Shown one piece after another: positions 57,335 through 64,000 of a stretch of 64,000 nt of DNA (the first letter of the stretch is position 1; each line of letters opens with the position of its first letter). This stretch comes from Acidobacteriota bacterium (lineage in GTDB: Bacteria > Acidobacteriota > Terriglobia > Acidiferrales > UBA7541), in the NCBI GenBank assembly GCA_013289955.1, contig JABCYZ010000033.1, forward strand, positions 1 through 64,000, given 5' to 3'. The position numbers and the translations under genes were made by a program. Under the pieces are notes generated by a model. It saw only the letters and a list, made by a program, of their open reading frames with translations. It had not been told where the DNA came from and did no database searches.

Positions 57335-58937
57335 GAAATAACTTGGCTTCGCGAAGCTCGGGAAGGTCGGCGGTGGGCCGGGGGCAATTGGCGAGCAGCT
57401 TCGAGTAGTAAGCGGATGCATTCTGGCGATCGCCAGCGAGCTGAGCGGCGCGAGCAGCGCCGTAGAGGGAATTGAAGCGCTCGGGAGTCAGTTTCAGAGA
57501 GGCTTCGAAGGCTTCGAGAGCGGAAGCGGATTGTTTTGCTTCGAGAAACATTTCTCCAAGAAGTTCGCGAGCGGGCACGATGGCTCCCGGTGTTACAGGG
57601 AGCTTTTCCGTGGAATCTTCGTGGTCCGCTGCTGAACGCATCTGTCGAAGAGCGTCGTCCTTCTTTCCCTCCGCGAAAGAAATCCAGGCGGTGACGATTT
57701 CGCGCTGGATATCCACCTGTTCCGCGGAGTAGTTGTTCTGTTCGGCGAGAAGCGTGTCGCGCAACGAGACCATCTGTTGCACGGCATCGCGTGCGCCGTC
57801 GGTCTTGCCGCCGCGGGCGAGTCCCAGGGCTCGCGCGAAATAGAGGTCGCACTCGGTCCACGCGTAACGGCCGCCGGGAAAAGTATCCGGCGGCAAAGCA
57901 AGGGCGGCAGCGTCGGACCAGCGATGGCGTTCTACGGCCAAACGTGAAGGAATAGCAGCGGTGGCATAGAGCGCGGTGAAATAGGCAGGGTCACCTTTCG
58001 CCACTTTTGGCAAGGAAGCAAGAACGTTGAGAGCTTGGAGGTCTTCCCCTGTCTGAAGATAAGCGTAGGCCAGGTAGTCCATAGCGTGAAGTTCGTCGCC
58101 GGCCAAGCCATTTTTCCTCGCCGCCGCGGCCGAAGCTATATTGGAATCGATCGATTCTTGCCACAGGCCGAGGCGCGTGAAAATGTGCGAGGGCATGTGG
58201 AGAGCGTGAGGAGCGTCGGGAGCGATTTTAGCGTAACGGCGGGCGGCATCGAGTGCAAGTGGGGCCAGGGCAGGGTAGTCATCACAGTGGATGATGTAGT
58301 GGGCCAAGCCGGGATGATCGGGGTATTCGGCAAAAAGTTTTTCGAGAATGGCGCTGGCTCTTTTCTGGTTCGCGTAAGTTTTGTCGCTAATAGGCGCATC
58401 GGCGCGGACCGCCAGCGCGTAGAAGATGGCGGCTTCGATGTCTTCCGGGTAACGCCCGTAGATCTGCTGCATCGATTTTTCGTAGTCGAGTGCGCGGACG
58501 GTGTGGCTACGCGTATCGGAATCTTTGTAGAAAAGTTCCATGGCGGCGATGTAATCGCGTTCGCGCTGCGTTTTCGGGCTTGCGGCCTTCGCTTTTTTGA
58601 CGGCGGCTTCGCCTGCTTGCAGATCGAGTTGAGTAGGAGGATCCCACAGCTGACGATAGTGGGACATGGCGACGCCCCACTCCGCCATGCCGCAGGAGGG
58701 ATCCGCTTTTGCGACGGCCTGGAAAGTCTCTTCGGATTTTTTGTACCAGAAGGAATGGAGCAACGCGACGGCGCGATTGAAATCGGGCTGGACCGTTGGC
58801 GTGCATGAGGTAGGGAAGTTGACGCTACCGAGAATCGCGGCGTCCGGAGAGCCGTGCTCGTGTTGAGCGACGGCAGCCGGGGCGAAGGCCGCGCCGGCGC
58901 AGAATAAAAATGCGAGCAAGAGCCGGTAAAATTGCAT
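57321..58937 (-). CDS. Secreted TPR-containing protein
   Basis: The 538-residue protein has a signal peptide (MQFYRLLLAFLFCAGAAFAPA, cleavage near AVAQHEHG). Repeated TPR-like helices cover most of the protein, from FNRAVALLHSFWYKKSEETFQAVAKADPSCGMAEWG to ASALEAFEASLKLTPERFNSLYGAARAAQLAGDRQNA. A conserved CxMxxWGxA-like first repeat and GLAHYIIHCDDYP, HMPSHIFTRLGLW segments place it with periplasmic TPR proteins of unknown function. The start at 58937 is set by the signal peptide; the frame opens at 58985. Confidence 0.88.
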   Translation of the reverse strand: MQFYRLLLAFLFCAGAAFAPAAVAQHEHGSPDAAILGSVNFPTSCTPTVQPDFNRAVALLHSFWYKKSEETFQAVAKADPSCGMAEWGVAMSHYRQLWDPPTQLDLQAGEAAVKKAKAASPKTQRERDYIAAMELFYKDSDTRSHTVRALDYEKSMQQIYGRYPEDIEAAIFYALAVRADAPISDKTYANQKRASAILEKLFAEYPDHPGLAHYIIHCDDYPALAPLALDAARRYAKIAPDAPHALHMPSHIFTRLGLWQESIDSNIASAAAARKNGLAGDELHAMDYLAYAYLQTGEDLQALNVLASLPKVAKGDPAYFTALYATAAIPSRLAVERHRWSDAAALALPPDTFPGGRYAWTECDLYFARALGLARGGKTDGARDAVQQMVSLRDTLLAEQNNYSAEQVDIQREIVTAWISFAEGKKDDALRQMRSAADHEDSTEKLPVTPGAIVPARELLGEMFLEAKQSASALEAFEASLKLTPERFNSLYGAARAAQLAGDRQNASAYYSKLLANCPRPTADLPELREAKLFLTQK

Positions 58938-59142
58938 GAGCTGTCTTGTGTCTCCTCCGTCGAAACTAGAAGCAGTAAAAACCATTGCGCCGAAGTATAT
59001 CTTGAATTGGGTGCTGTTTTTTGAGAGAAGCCGCCAGCCGAGCGAAGGGATCGGGAAAAAGCGGGGCCGAGGGCTAAGTACTTGAAAATTAACAAGTAAT
59101 GCAAAAAATGGGCCAAAAACGGAGATTTCTGAAAGAAAGTGC

Positions 59143-59171
59143 TTGACAGAATTCTGAGGTGCGTTTACTTT
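59143..59171 (+). promoter_or_regulatory. Sigma70-type promoter of the Ro60-Y RNA locus
   Basis: A perfect TTGACA (59143-59148), a 17-base spacer and TACTTT (59166-59171) predict a transcript starting near 59178. It precedes about 1.1 kb of structured non-coding sequence and then three genes on the same strand, with no terminator recognised before 63.07 kb. Confidence 0.7.
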
Positions 59172-59221
59172 CGGATTACCTCAGATGTACCCTGCTGCAA
59201 ATTAGGGCAGGTCCTCACTGA

Positions 59222-59309
59222 GCGTGAAAAGCAAATATGAGACACGAAGATAAAAGCCAATTCGAAACCGCACCAAGGCGATTGAGTCTCGTGGATTGCT
59301 TTCTCACGC
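59222..59309 (+). ncRNA. Structured leader segment of the Y RNA region
   Basis: GCGTGAAAAGCAA (59222-59234) pairs with TTGCTTT and TCACGC (59296-59309) with one bulged base, giving 13 bp. GAGAC (59239-59243) and GTCTC (59286-59290) extend it. It may be another RNA module or a processing structure at the 5' end of the transcript. It lacks the GTTAC element shared by the four Y-like units, so its class is uncertain. Confidence 0.4.
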
Positions 59310-59476
59310 GACCGTAGTCAATTCTTTTCATTGACCGCCTAAGTCGTTTCGATCCAATACGATTCGTCGCTGAAGCTTTTTGCTTTGCGGTGAAACTGTA
59401 GCCAAGGTCGAGAAATTTCGAGCTACAGGGCCGGCGTAAATCATTGTGACGCAGAGGTTTCGCTAAAAAAGAGAAG

Positions 59477-59569
59477 TCCGGGATGGTGAAGTTCACGGTT
59501 ACTTCTGTGGCAAGGCCGAAAGGCTCGGGTTCGAATCCTGAAAGACCGTGAGCGCTGATTCCTCCCGGA
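59477..59569 (+). ncRNA. Y-RNA-like unit 1 (T-arm-like hairpin only)
   Basis: The outer stem is TCCGGGA (59477-59483)/TCCCGGA (59563-59569). An internal loop has TGGTGAAG on the 5' side and GCTGATTCC on the 3' side. The inner stem is TCACGGT (59493-59499)/ACCGTGA (59545-59551). The interior holds GTTACTTC, a GCC-GAAA-GGC mini-hairpin (59515-59524) and a T-arm-like hairpin TCGGG-TTCGAAT-CCTGA (59525-59541). This stem-bulge-stem plan is that of Ro-binding Y RNAs. No D arm lies inside, although a tRNA-Leu-like D-loop string follows at about 59570-59592. Confidence 0.55.
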
Positions 59570-59693
59570 AATGGCAGACGCGCTGGGTGCAGAAGAAATG
59601 TTGCTACGCAGCGTGACGCTATGGGTGTGCCTCGAAGACGAGTAATGAGGCAACGAAGTGAAGTAAGGAGGGAAGAAAAAGGATGGAAGAGTT

Positions 59694-59825
59694 TGCGGCG
59701 TGGTGAAGGCTCGGGTTACATCGGGCTCCGGTGGTTGTGGGTTCGATTCCCACCAGTGACGAAAGTTGCTGTAGCTCAGTGGCAGAGCAACGGACAAAAA
59801 GCCTGGGCCGCTGATTCCCGCCGCA
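59694..59825 (+). ncRNA. Y-RNA-like unit 2 with a permuted tRNA mimic
   Basis: The outer stem is TGCGGCG (59694-59700)/CGCCGCA (59819-59825). The internal loop is TGGTGAA/GCTGATTCC, and the second stem is GGCTCGGGT (59708-59716)/GCCTGGGCC (59801-59809) with G-U pairs. The distal part is a circularly permuted tRNA. The T arm GTGGG-TTCGATT-CCCAC (59737-59753) is followed by a 7-bp acceptor-like stem CAGTGAC-GAAA-GTTGCTG (59754-59771). Then come TA and a D arm GCTC-AGTGGCA-GAGC (59774-59788). TCCG/CGGA (59727-59730, 59791-59794) may close it like an anticodon stem. This matches what is known of YrlA-type bacterial Y RNAs, which carry tRNA-like modules and bind Ro60/Rsr. Confidence 0.8.
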
Positions 59826-59834
59826 GAAGGAAAG

Positions 59835-59879
59835 AGCACAGCCGCTTCGAAGCTCGGCCGAGGCAAAAGTGGCTGTGCT
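59835..59879. repeat. Inverted repeat with two nested palindromes between Y units 2 and 3
   Basis: AGCACAGCC (59835-59843) and GGCTGTGCT (59871-59879) form a 9-bp stem. Inside are the self-complementary strings GCTTCGAAGC and CTCGGCCGAG, so a three-way junction is possible. It could separate or help process the flanking RNAs, or be one of the window's intergenic palindromes. Confidence 0.5.
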
Positions 59880-59887
59880 ACCGAGAC

Positions 59888-59974
59888 GCCGGGATGGCGC
59901 GGGGAAGAGTTACTTCGTCTGTAACACGATGTGGGGCTGAGGCTCCGCAACTCTGCTCGACTATTCCTCCCGGC
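59888..59974 (+). ncRNA. Y-RNA-like unit 3 (short, no tRNA module)
   Basis: The outer stem is GCCGGGA (59888-59894)/TCCCGGC (59968-59974) and the inner stem is AGAGTT (59906-59911)/AACTCT (59949-59954), separated by an asymmetric internal loop ending in ATTCC on the 3' side. The interior has GTTACTTC and a 6-bp hairpin GTGGGG-CTGAGG-CTCCGC. It shares the stem-bulge-stem plan and the GTTAC(T/A)TC and TTCC elements of the other units but lacks T and D arms. Confidence 0.55.
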
Positions 59975-59984
59975 TTGATTTGCC

Positions 59985-60017
59985 GGCGCGAATCGCGGAT
60001 GGGTGGCGATTCGCGCC
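59985..60017. repeat. Perfect 12-bp hairpin between Y units 3 and 4
   Basis: GGCGCGAATCGC (59985-59996) and GCGATTCGCGCC (60006-60017) enclose a 9-base loop. There is no T-run, so termination is not obvious; a processing or pausing structure is possible. A purine-rich ACAGAGGGCACAGAG stretch related to the mutL-fabI repeat follows at about 60054-60073. Confidence 0.6.
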
Positions 60018-60141
60018 GTGGCTCCGGAGCGGTGCCCTAGAGAGGAGAAAGAATTTACACAGAGGGCACAGAGTTCAGAGAGTCCGCGGAGAGGAAAAAA
60101 CAAAGAGGCCGGGGCAGAAGAGGCCGAGGATTTGCGACGAG

Positions 60142-60277
60142 GTTGGACGTGCTGTAGGACAGGGTTACTTCGCCTGACACGCGGGAGGTTGTGGGTTTGA
60201 ATCCCACCTGGCTGATGCGAGCCAGTAGCTCAATGGACAGAGCGCCTAATGTCCCTGGCCGGATGTTCCCGTCCAGC
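60142..60277 (+). ncRNA. Y-RNA-like unit 4 with a permuted tRNA mimic
   Basis: The outer stem is GTTGGACG (60142-60149)/CGTCCAGC (60270-60277) with one G-U. The internal loop is TGCTGTA/GGATGTTCC. The second stem is GGACAGGG (60157-60164)/CCCTGGCC (60253-60260) with one mismatch. The tRNA-like part is again permuted. It has a T arm GTGGG-TTTGAAT-CCCAC (60191-60207), an acceptor-like stem CTGGCT-GATGCG-AGCCAG (60208-60225), then TA and a D arm GCTC-AATGGACA-GAGC (60228-60243). The unit ends 35 bases before the start codon of the 86-residue protein, so it lies in or is processed from that mRNA leader. Confidence 0.78.
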
Positions 60278-60312
60278 AATTTTTGGATGGAAGAAAGGAA
60301 AGGAGGTGCAAC

Positions 60313-60573
60313 GTGGAAAACGTAATGTCGCTGGAAGGTCCGGTGTTAAAGGTCAAGGACGAATTGATGTTGCTGATCCCCCTGGCGGATGGAGGATCTC
60401 AGCTGGTGGAGTGTTCCCGCGGCATCTCCGAGGTTCAGGGCGAGTTTTTGAAGATTGTGATTCCTGAATGGCTGGCCGGAATGCTGCGGATTGAGGAAGG
60501 GGACTTGGTTTGTGTGCACAACACTGGCGGCAGGTTCCACATCAATGCGACGAGTCCGCGGCCGGTGCATTGA
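60313..60573 (+). CDS. 86-residue protein of the Ro60 operon, unknown function
   Basis: A GTG start at 60313 follows a perfect AGGAGGTG site. The protein is beta-rich. Its N-terminal half (SLEGPVLKVKDELMLLIPLADGG, VECSRGI) is followed by IPEWLAGMLRIEEGDLVCVHNTGGRFHI. That segment recalls the strand-helix-loop-strand pattern of AbrB/MazE-type swapped-hairpin proteins (LG-KEGD-V-V), but the similarity is weak. It lies directly between Y RNA unit 4 and the next operon gene. A nucleic-acid-binding or RNP-accessory role is inference from context. Confidence 0.75.
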   Translation: MENVMSLEGPVLKVKDELMLLIPLADGGSQLVECSRGISEVQGEFLKIVIPEWLAGMLRIEEGDLVCVHNTGGRFHINATSPRPVH

Positions 60574-60780
60574 ATTCGTCGAGAGGGAAGAGGCTTTTAC
60601 AACGCTAACAGTTTTGTTTTGAATGCAGATTTGAATCCGCGGAAAGAGGCCATAAATGGAAACGAACCATCAAGGAACGAGTTCTCCGCTGGTTGCGGGT
60701 CAAAACGCGGCGGCGGAGCAATGCTCCGCACCGTAAACACATTCCGACTGCCGGAGGCAGTCTTAGAAAGGAAAAAAACA

Positions 60781-61614
60781 GTGGGCAGTGATTTGAGTCG
60801 TTACTTTTCCCGGATGGGCGCGCGAGTGAAGGTGCTGGAAGGCGAGCCTATTTTGCGCCGCCGGAACTTGAACCGATCTCGCGAGGAAACTCCGCGAATT
60901 GTTCTCGACATCCGTCGAGACAACCGAGGTGAATACTTCGAGATCCGGACAGGACCAGGGGCCAGACAGGAGATCGTCGTTCTGAACGTCCAGCCTCGGG
61001 AAAAGCATTTGCTTCTGCTTAGCCGGCAGTTCGGCGAGCAGGGGCAATTTCTGGCCAAGCAGAAGTTTTTGTGCGGCCACGACGAGCGGCATTGGTTCGT
61101 AGCAGCCATTCCGGAAAACGAACCGGTGAGCACCGTCGCGGGCGCAAAGTTCGCGCTGAAGCCAGAAGAAGTGCGAGCGCGGGAAGCCCTGCTTGGAATT
61201 TCGCGTAAGGCGAGTTTCCAGCGCAGGAATTCAGCTTTCCTTCGCCAAGGAGAATGGTTTTTTGTTCCCGCGGCGCTGAAAACTGATCCTTTACGCGTTC
61301 TCAAGAACGAGCCGCTTTCACGCGGAAATGGCAGCAAGCCGCATTGGGCCGAGGAGTGCTATCGGTCCGGCGGGGAAACTGTGTACGTCTCGGCGCAATA
61401 TCCGAAGGGATTGACCGCCGCGGAATACCAGAGGCTGCCGGCGAACGAGCGGAATTCGGGCTTCAAGATCATGAAGCGCGATGCAGCGGTTTACGTGCGC
61501 GGGAAGATGTCGCATCCCGACCACGAAACCGTAACGCTGAAAGGTTGGCATCGCGTGTTGATGAACACCGAGAATCGCTCGATTGCCATGCGCTCTCTGG
61601 CGTTTCTCGATTAA
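60781..61614 (+). CDS. 277-residue protein of the Ro60 operon, unknown function
   Basis: I recognise no characterised domain. The N-terminal region (MGSDLSRYFSRMGARVKVLEGEP, then RIVLDIRRDNRGEYFEI) is basic. Two similar aromatic motifs, CGHDERHWFVAAIPENEP and LRQGEWFFVPAALKTDP, suggest an internal duplication, each after a beta-rich stretch. The C-terminal part has KMSHPDHETVTLKGWHRVLMNTENR. The frame opens at 60619, but GTG 60781 has AAAGGA upstream and the preceding codons look non-coding. It lies 70 bases before the TROVE gene on the same strand, so a shared function with Ro60 and its RNAs is likely. Confidence 0.78.
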   Translation: MGSDLSRYFSRMGARVKVLEGEPILRRRNLNRSREETPRIVLDIRRDNRGEYFEIRTGPGARQEIVVLNVQPREKHLLLLSRQFGEQGQFLAKQKFLCGHDERHWFVAAIPENEPVSTVAGAKFALKPEEVRAREALLGISRKASFQRRNSAFLRQGEWFFVPAALKTDPLRVLKNEPLSRGNGSKPHWAEECYRSGGETVYVSAQYPKGLTAAEYQRLPANERNSGFKIMKRDAAVYVRGKMSHPDHETVTLKGWHRVLMNTENRSIAMRSLAFLD

Positions 61615-61684
61615 TGGCCGGGGATTTGTGCCTCGGAGAGGGATTCCGGGGCACAAAGCCTTTGGAGAAAGGAGGGAGGTAGAG

Positions 61685-63022
61685 ATGGCGAAGATGAATG
61701 TGTGGAAGCGAATGTTCCCGGTGCGGACGCACGAAGGAGCGGTGGCGCAGCGCCTGGATGTGAAGACCGAGCTGCGGCGCACCGTGCTGACGTGCCTGCT
61801 CTGGGAAGATGCGTTCTACGAAAGAGGGAACGACATTGCGAAGCGGATCGCAGAGCTTGTGGCGCGAAGCAAGCCGGAAGATGTGGCGGCTCTTGCGCGC
61901 GAAGCCCGCGACAAGATGCAGCTTCGCCATGCGCCGCTCTTTGTGACGCGCGAACTTGCGCGGTGCAAAGGTGCGGGGCCGCTCGTGGCGGAAACGCTCG
62001 AGCACGTAATCCAGCGGGCGGACGAACTCGGCGAGTTCGTGGCGCTCTACTGGAAGGAGATGAAGCAGCCCCTGTCCGCGGGAGTTAAGCGCGGGCTGGC
62101 GCAGGCGTTCACGAAGTTCGACGCCTACCAGCTTGCGAAGTACAACCGCGATTCGGTGGTAACCCTGCGCGACGTGCTGTTTCTCTGCCACGCAAAGCCG
62201 AAGGATGCCGAGCAAGAAGCTGTTTGGAAGAAGCTCGTTGAGAACACGCTCGAGCCTCCCGACACTTGGGAGGTTGCCTTGTCCGCAGGGAAGGACAAGC
62301 GCGAGAATTTCGAACGGCTCCTGCGCGAGGGGAAGCTGGGCGGCCTGGCCGTTCTGCGAAACCTGCGCCTGATGCTTGCATCGGGTGTGGATCCGAAGCT
62401 GGTTCGCGAGCGGCTCGAGAAGGGAGTTGCGCGGGCGCTGCCGTTTCGATTCGTGACGGCGGCACGGCACGCTCCGAAGCTCGAGGAAAGCATCGAGGTC
62501 GCCATGCTCAAGGGAATCGCCGGACTCGAAAAGCTGCCGGGATCGACTGGACTCGTCCTGGACGTGTCTGGCTCGATGGATGGCGTGCTTTCGAAGAAAG
62601 GCGAGACCACGCGCATGGACGCTGCGGCGGGACTTGCCATTCTGCTTCGCGAGAAGGCCGATGAGTTTTCGATCGCAACCTTCTCCGATGCTTGCGTGGA
62701 GATTCCTCCGCGACGTGGATTCGTGCTGCGGGATGCGATAAGGGCGTCGCAGGCGCACTCGGGCACGTATCTCAAGCGCGCGCTGGTTCAGCTCCATGAG
62801 AAGCCGGAGTGGCGTGAGCTTGATCGGGTGATCGTGATTACCGACGAGCAGACGCACGACGGAATCCTGCCGGCGTGGACTCCGCGCGCGTACGTGGTGA
62901 ACGTGGCCCCGTACAAGCACGGCGTGAGCTACGGCAATGGATGGACGCACGTGGAAGGATGGTCTGAGCGGATCGTGGACTATATCGCGGCTGCGGAGTC
63001 GGAAGACGGGGCTGCGAATTGA
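61685..63022 (+). CDS. rsr: Ro60/Rsr orthologue: TROVE plus von Willebrand A domain protein
   Basis: The 445-residue protein has an N-terminal TROVE domain of HEAT-like helical repeats (about 15-275), including LWEDAFYERGNDIAKRIAELV and PLFVTRELARCKG, then AQAFTKFDAYQLAKYNRD. A C-terminal vWA domain (about 285-440) carries the MIDAS motif LVLDVSGSMDG, and ATFSD and VITDEQTHDG for the other metal contacts. Bacterial Ro60 (Rsr) binds Y RNAs and works with nucleases such as PNPase in RNA quality control and decay. Start ATG 61685 follows a strong AAGGAGGGAGG site. It is the last gene of the locus and ends just before a bidirectional terminator. Confidence 0.93.
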   Translation: MAKMNVWKRMFPVRTHEGAVAQRLDVKTELRRTVLTCLLWEDAFYERGNDIAKRIAELVARSKPEDVAALAREARDKMQLRHAPLFVTRELARCKGAGPLVAETLEHVIQRADELGEFVALYWKEMKQPLSAGVKRGLAQAFTKFDAYQLAKYNRDSVVTLRDVLFLCHAKPKDAEQEAVWKKLVENTLEPPDTWEVALSAGKDKRENFERLLREGKLGGLAVLRNLRLMLASGVDPKLVRERLEKGVARALPFRFVTAARHAPKLEESIEVAMLKGIAGLEKLPGSTGLVLDVSGSMDGVLSKKGETTRMDAAAGLAILLREKADEFSIATFSDACVEIPPRRGFVLRDAIRASQAHSGTYLKRALVQLHEKPEWRELDRVIVITDEQTHDGILPAWTPRAYVVNVAPYKHGVSYGNGWTHVEGWSERIVDYIAAAESEDGAAN

Positions 63023-63045
63023 CTGCGACAACTTAAAACAAAGTC

Positions 63046-63065
63046 CTCAGGCCTGAAGGCCTGAG
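63046..63065. repeat. Palindrome downstream of the Ro60 gene
   Basis: CTCAGGCCT and AGGCCTGAG form a 9-bp stem closed by GA, 23 bases after the Ro60 stop and 5 bases before the terminator stem. It is another member of the GC-rich intergenic palindromes. Confidence 0.6.
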
Positions 63066-63070
63066 CTTCA

Positions 63071-63110
63071 AAAAAACGGCGCAGCGGAGAAACCCGGTGC
63101 GCCGTTTTTT
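63071..63110. terminator. Bidirectional terminator between the Ro60 gene and rho
   Basis: AAAAAACGGCGCA (63071-63083) is complementary to TGCGCCGTTTTTT (63098-63110), a 13-bp stem with a 14-base loop. It has six T on the plus strand and six on the minus strand, so it can terminate both convergent transcripts. Confidence 0.88.
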
Positions 63111-63147
63111 CCTGTAAGCGTGCAAGAAAATGATCGGGGTTGGTTGT

Positions 63148-64000
<853 letters not shown>

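Noticed and set aside
59737..59788. Normal tRNA genes in the 59.5-60.3 kb region
   Set aside because: T arms precede D arms and the acceptor-like stems are closed by loops, with no anticodon arm in the right place; the order is permuted, so these are tRNA mimics rather than tRNAs.
59441..60103. A 220-residue minus-strand open frame across the Y RNA region
   Set aside because: It contains WWESNPQPPEPDV-like sequence, the usual false translation of the antisense of T-arm DNA, and it lies opposite well-supported RNA structures.

Overview
The window looks like a chromosomal segment of a high-GC bacterium, most probably an acidobacterium. This is inferred from gene style, not from a database search: kelch lipoproteins with Gly-Gly-Thr beta repeats, a serine/threonine kinase fused to TolB-like and TPR regions, an RsbU-type phosphatase with a membrane domain, and many short GC-rich intergenic hairpins. 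Replication, translation and cell-envelope genes dominate. No phage, transposase, CRISPR array or canonical tRNA/rRNA gene was seen.

1-15.2 kb: the S10-spc-alpha ribosomal superoperon, from rplB to rplQ, in the usual order and all on the plus strand. It includes secY, adk, map, infA, rpmJ and rpoA. Unusual points are a small basic Cys-containing ORF between rplB and rpsS, extensions on S19, L22 and S11, and several intergenic palindromes. A Rho-independent terminator closes it.

15.2-32.5 kb: a kelch-repeat lipoprotein; a TetR-MFS efflux pair behind a perfect 32-bp palindrome; an ABC exporter-TetR operon with an operator-like inverted repeat inside its promoter; an aldo/keto reductase; a divergent pair made of an RsbU-type phosphatase and a Ser/Thr kinase with TPRs (kinase mRNA probably leaderless); a VanZ-like protein; and guaB.

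32.5-44 kb: a secreted protein of unknown function, a YheT-type hydrolase, a Tat-exported M24 peptidase, a membrane protein of unknown function, and two adjacent, clearly paralogous proteins of about 1000 residues. Each paralog has a conserved N-terminal domain, a long glycine-rich linker, HEAT-like helices and a PilZ-like C-terminus.

44-58.9 kb: secA, an Mrp/ApbC ATPase, a frameshifted HicB-like gene, a gamma-carbonic anhydrase, hisS with a roughly 75-residue insertion, aspS, mutL, fabI, cmk, an ExbB/TolQ protein and a secreted TPR protein.

59.1-63.1 kb is the most interesting part. A good sigma70 promoter is followed by about 1.1 kb of structured non-coding DNA. This holds four related Y-RNA-like units, two of which carry a circularly permuted tRNA mimic (T arm, then a closed acceptor-like stem, then D arm). 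Three genes follow: an 86-residue protein, a 277-residue protein of unknown function, and a Ro60/Rsr orthologue (TROVE plus vWA). A strong bidirectional terminator separates this locus from rho, whose 5' end lies beyond the window. The layout indicates a Ro60-Y RNA ribonucleoprotein locus with several RNAs and two uncharacterised partner proteins.
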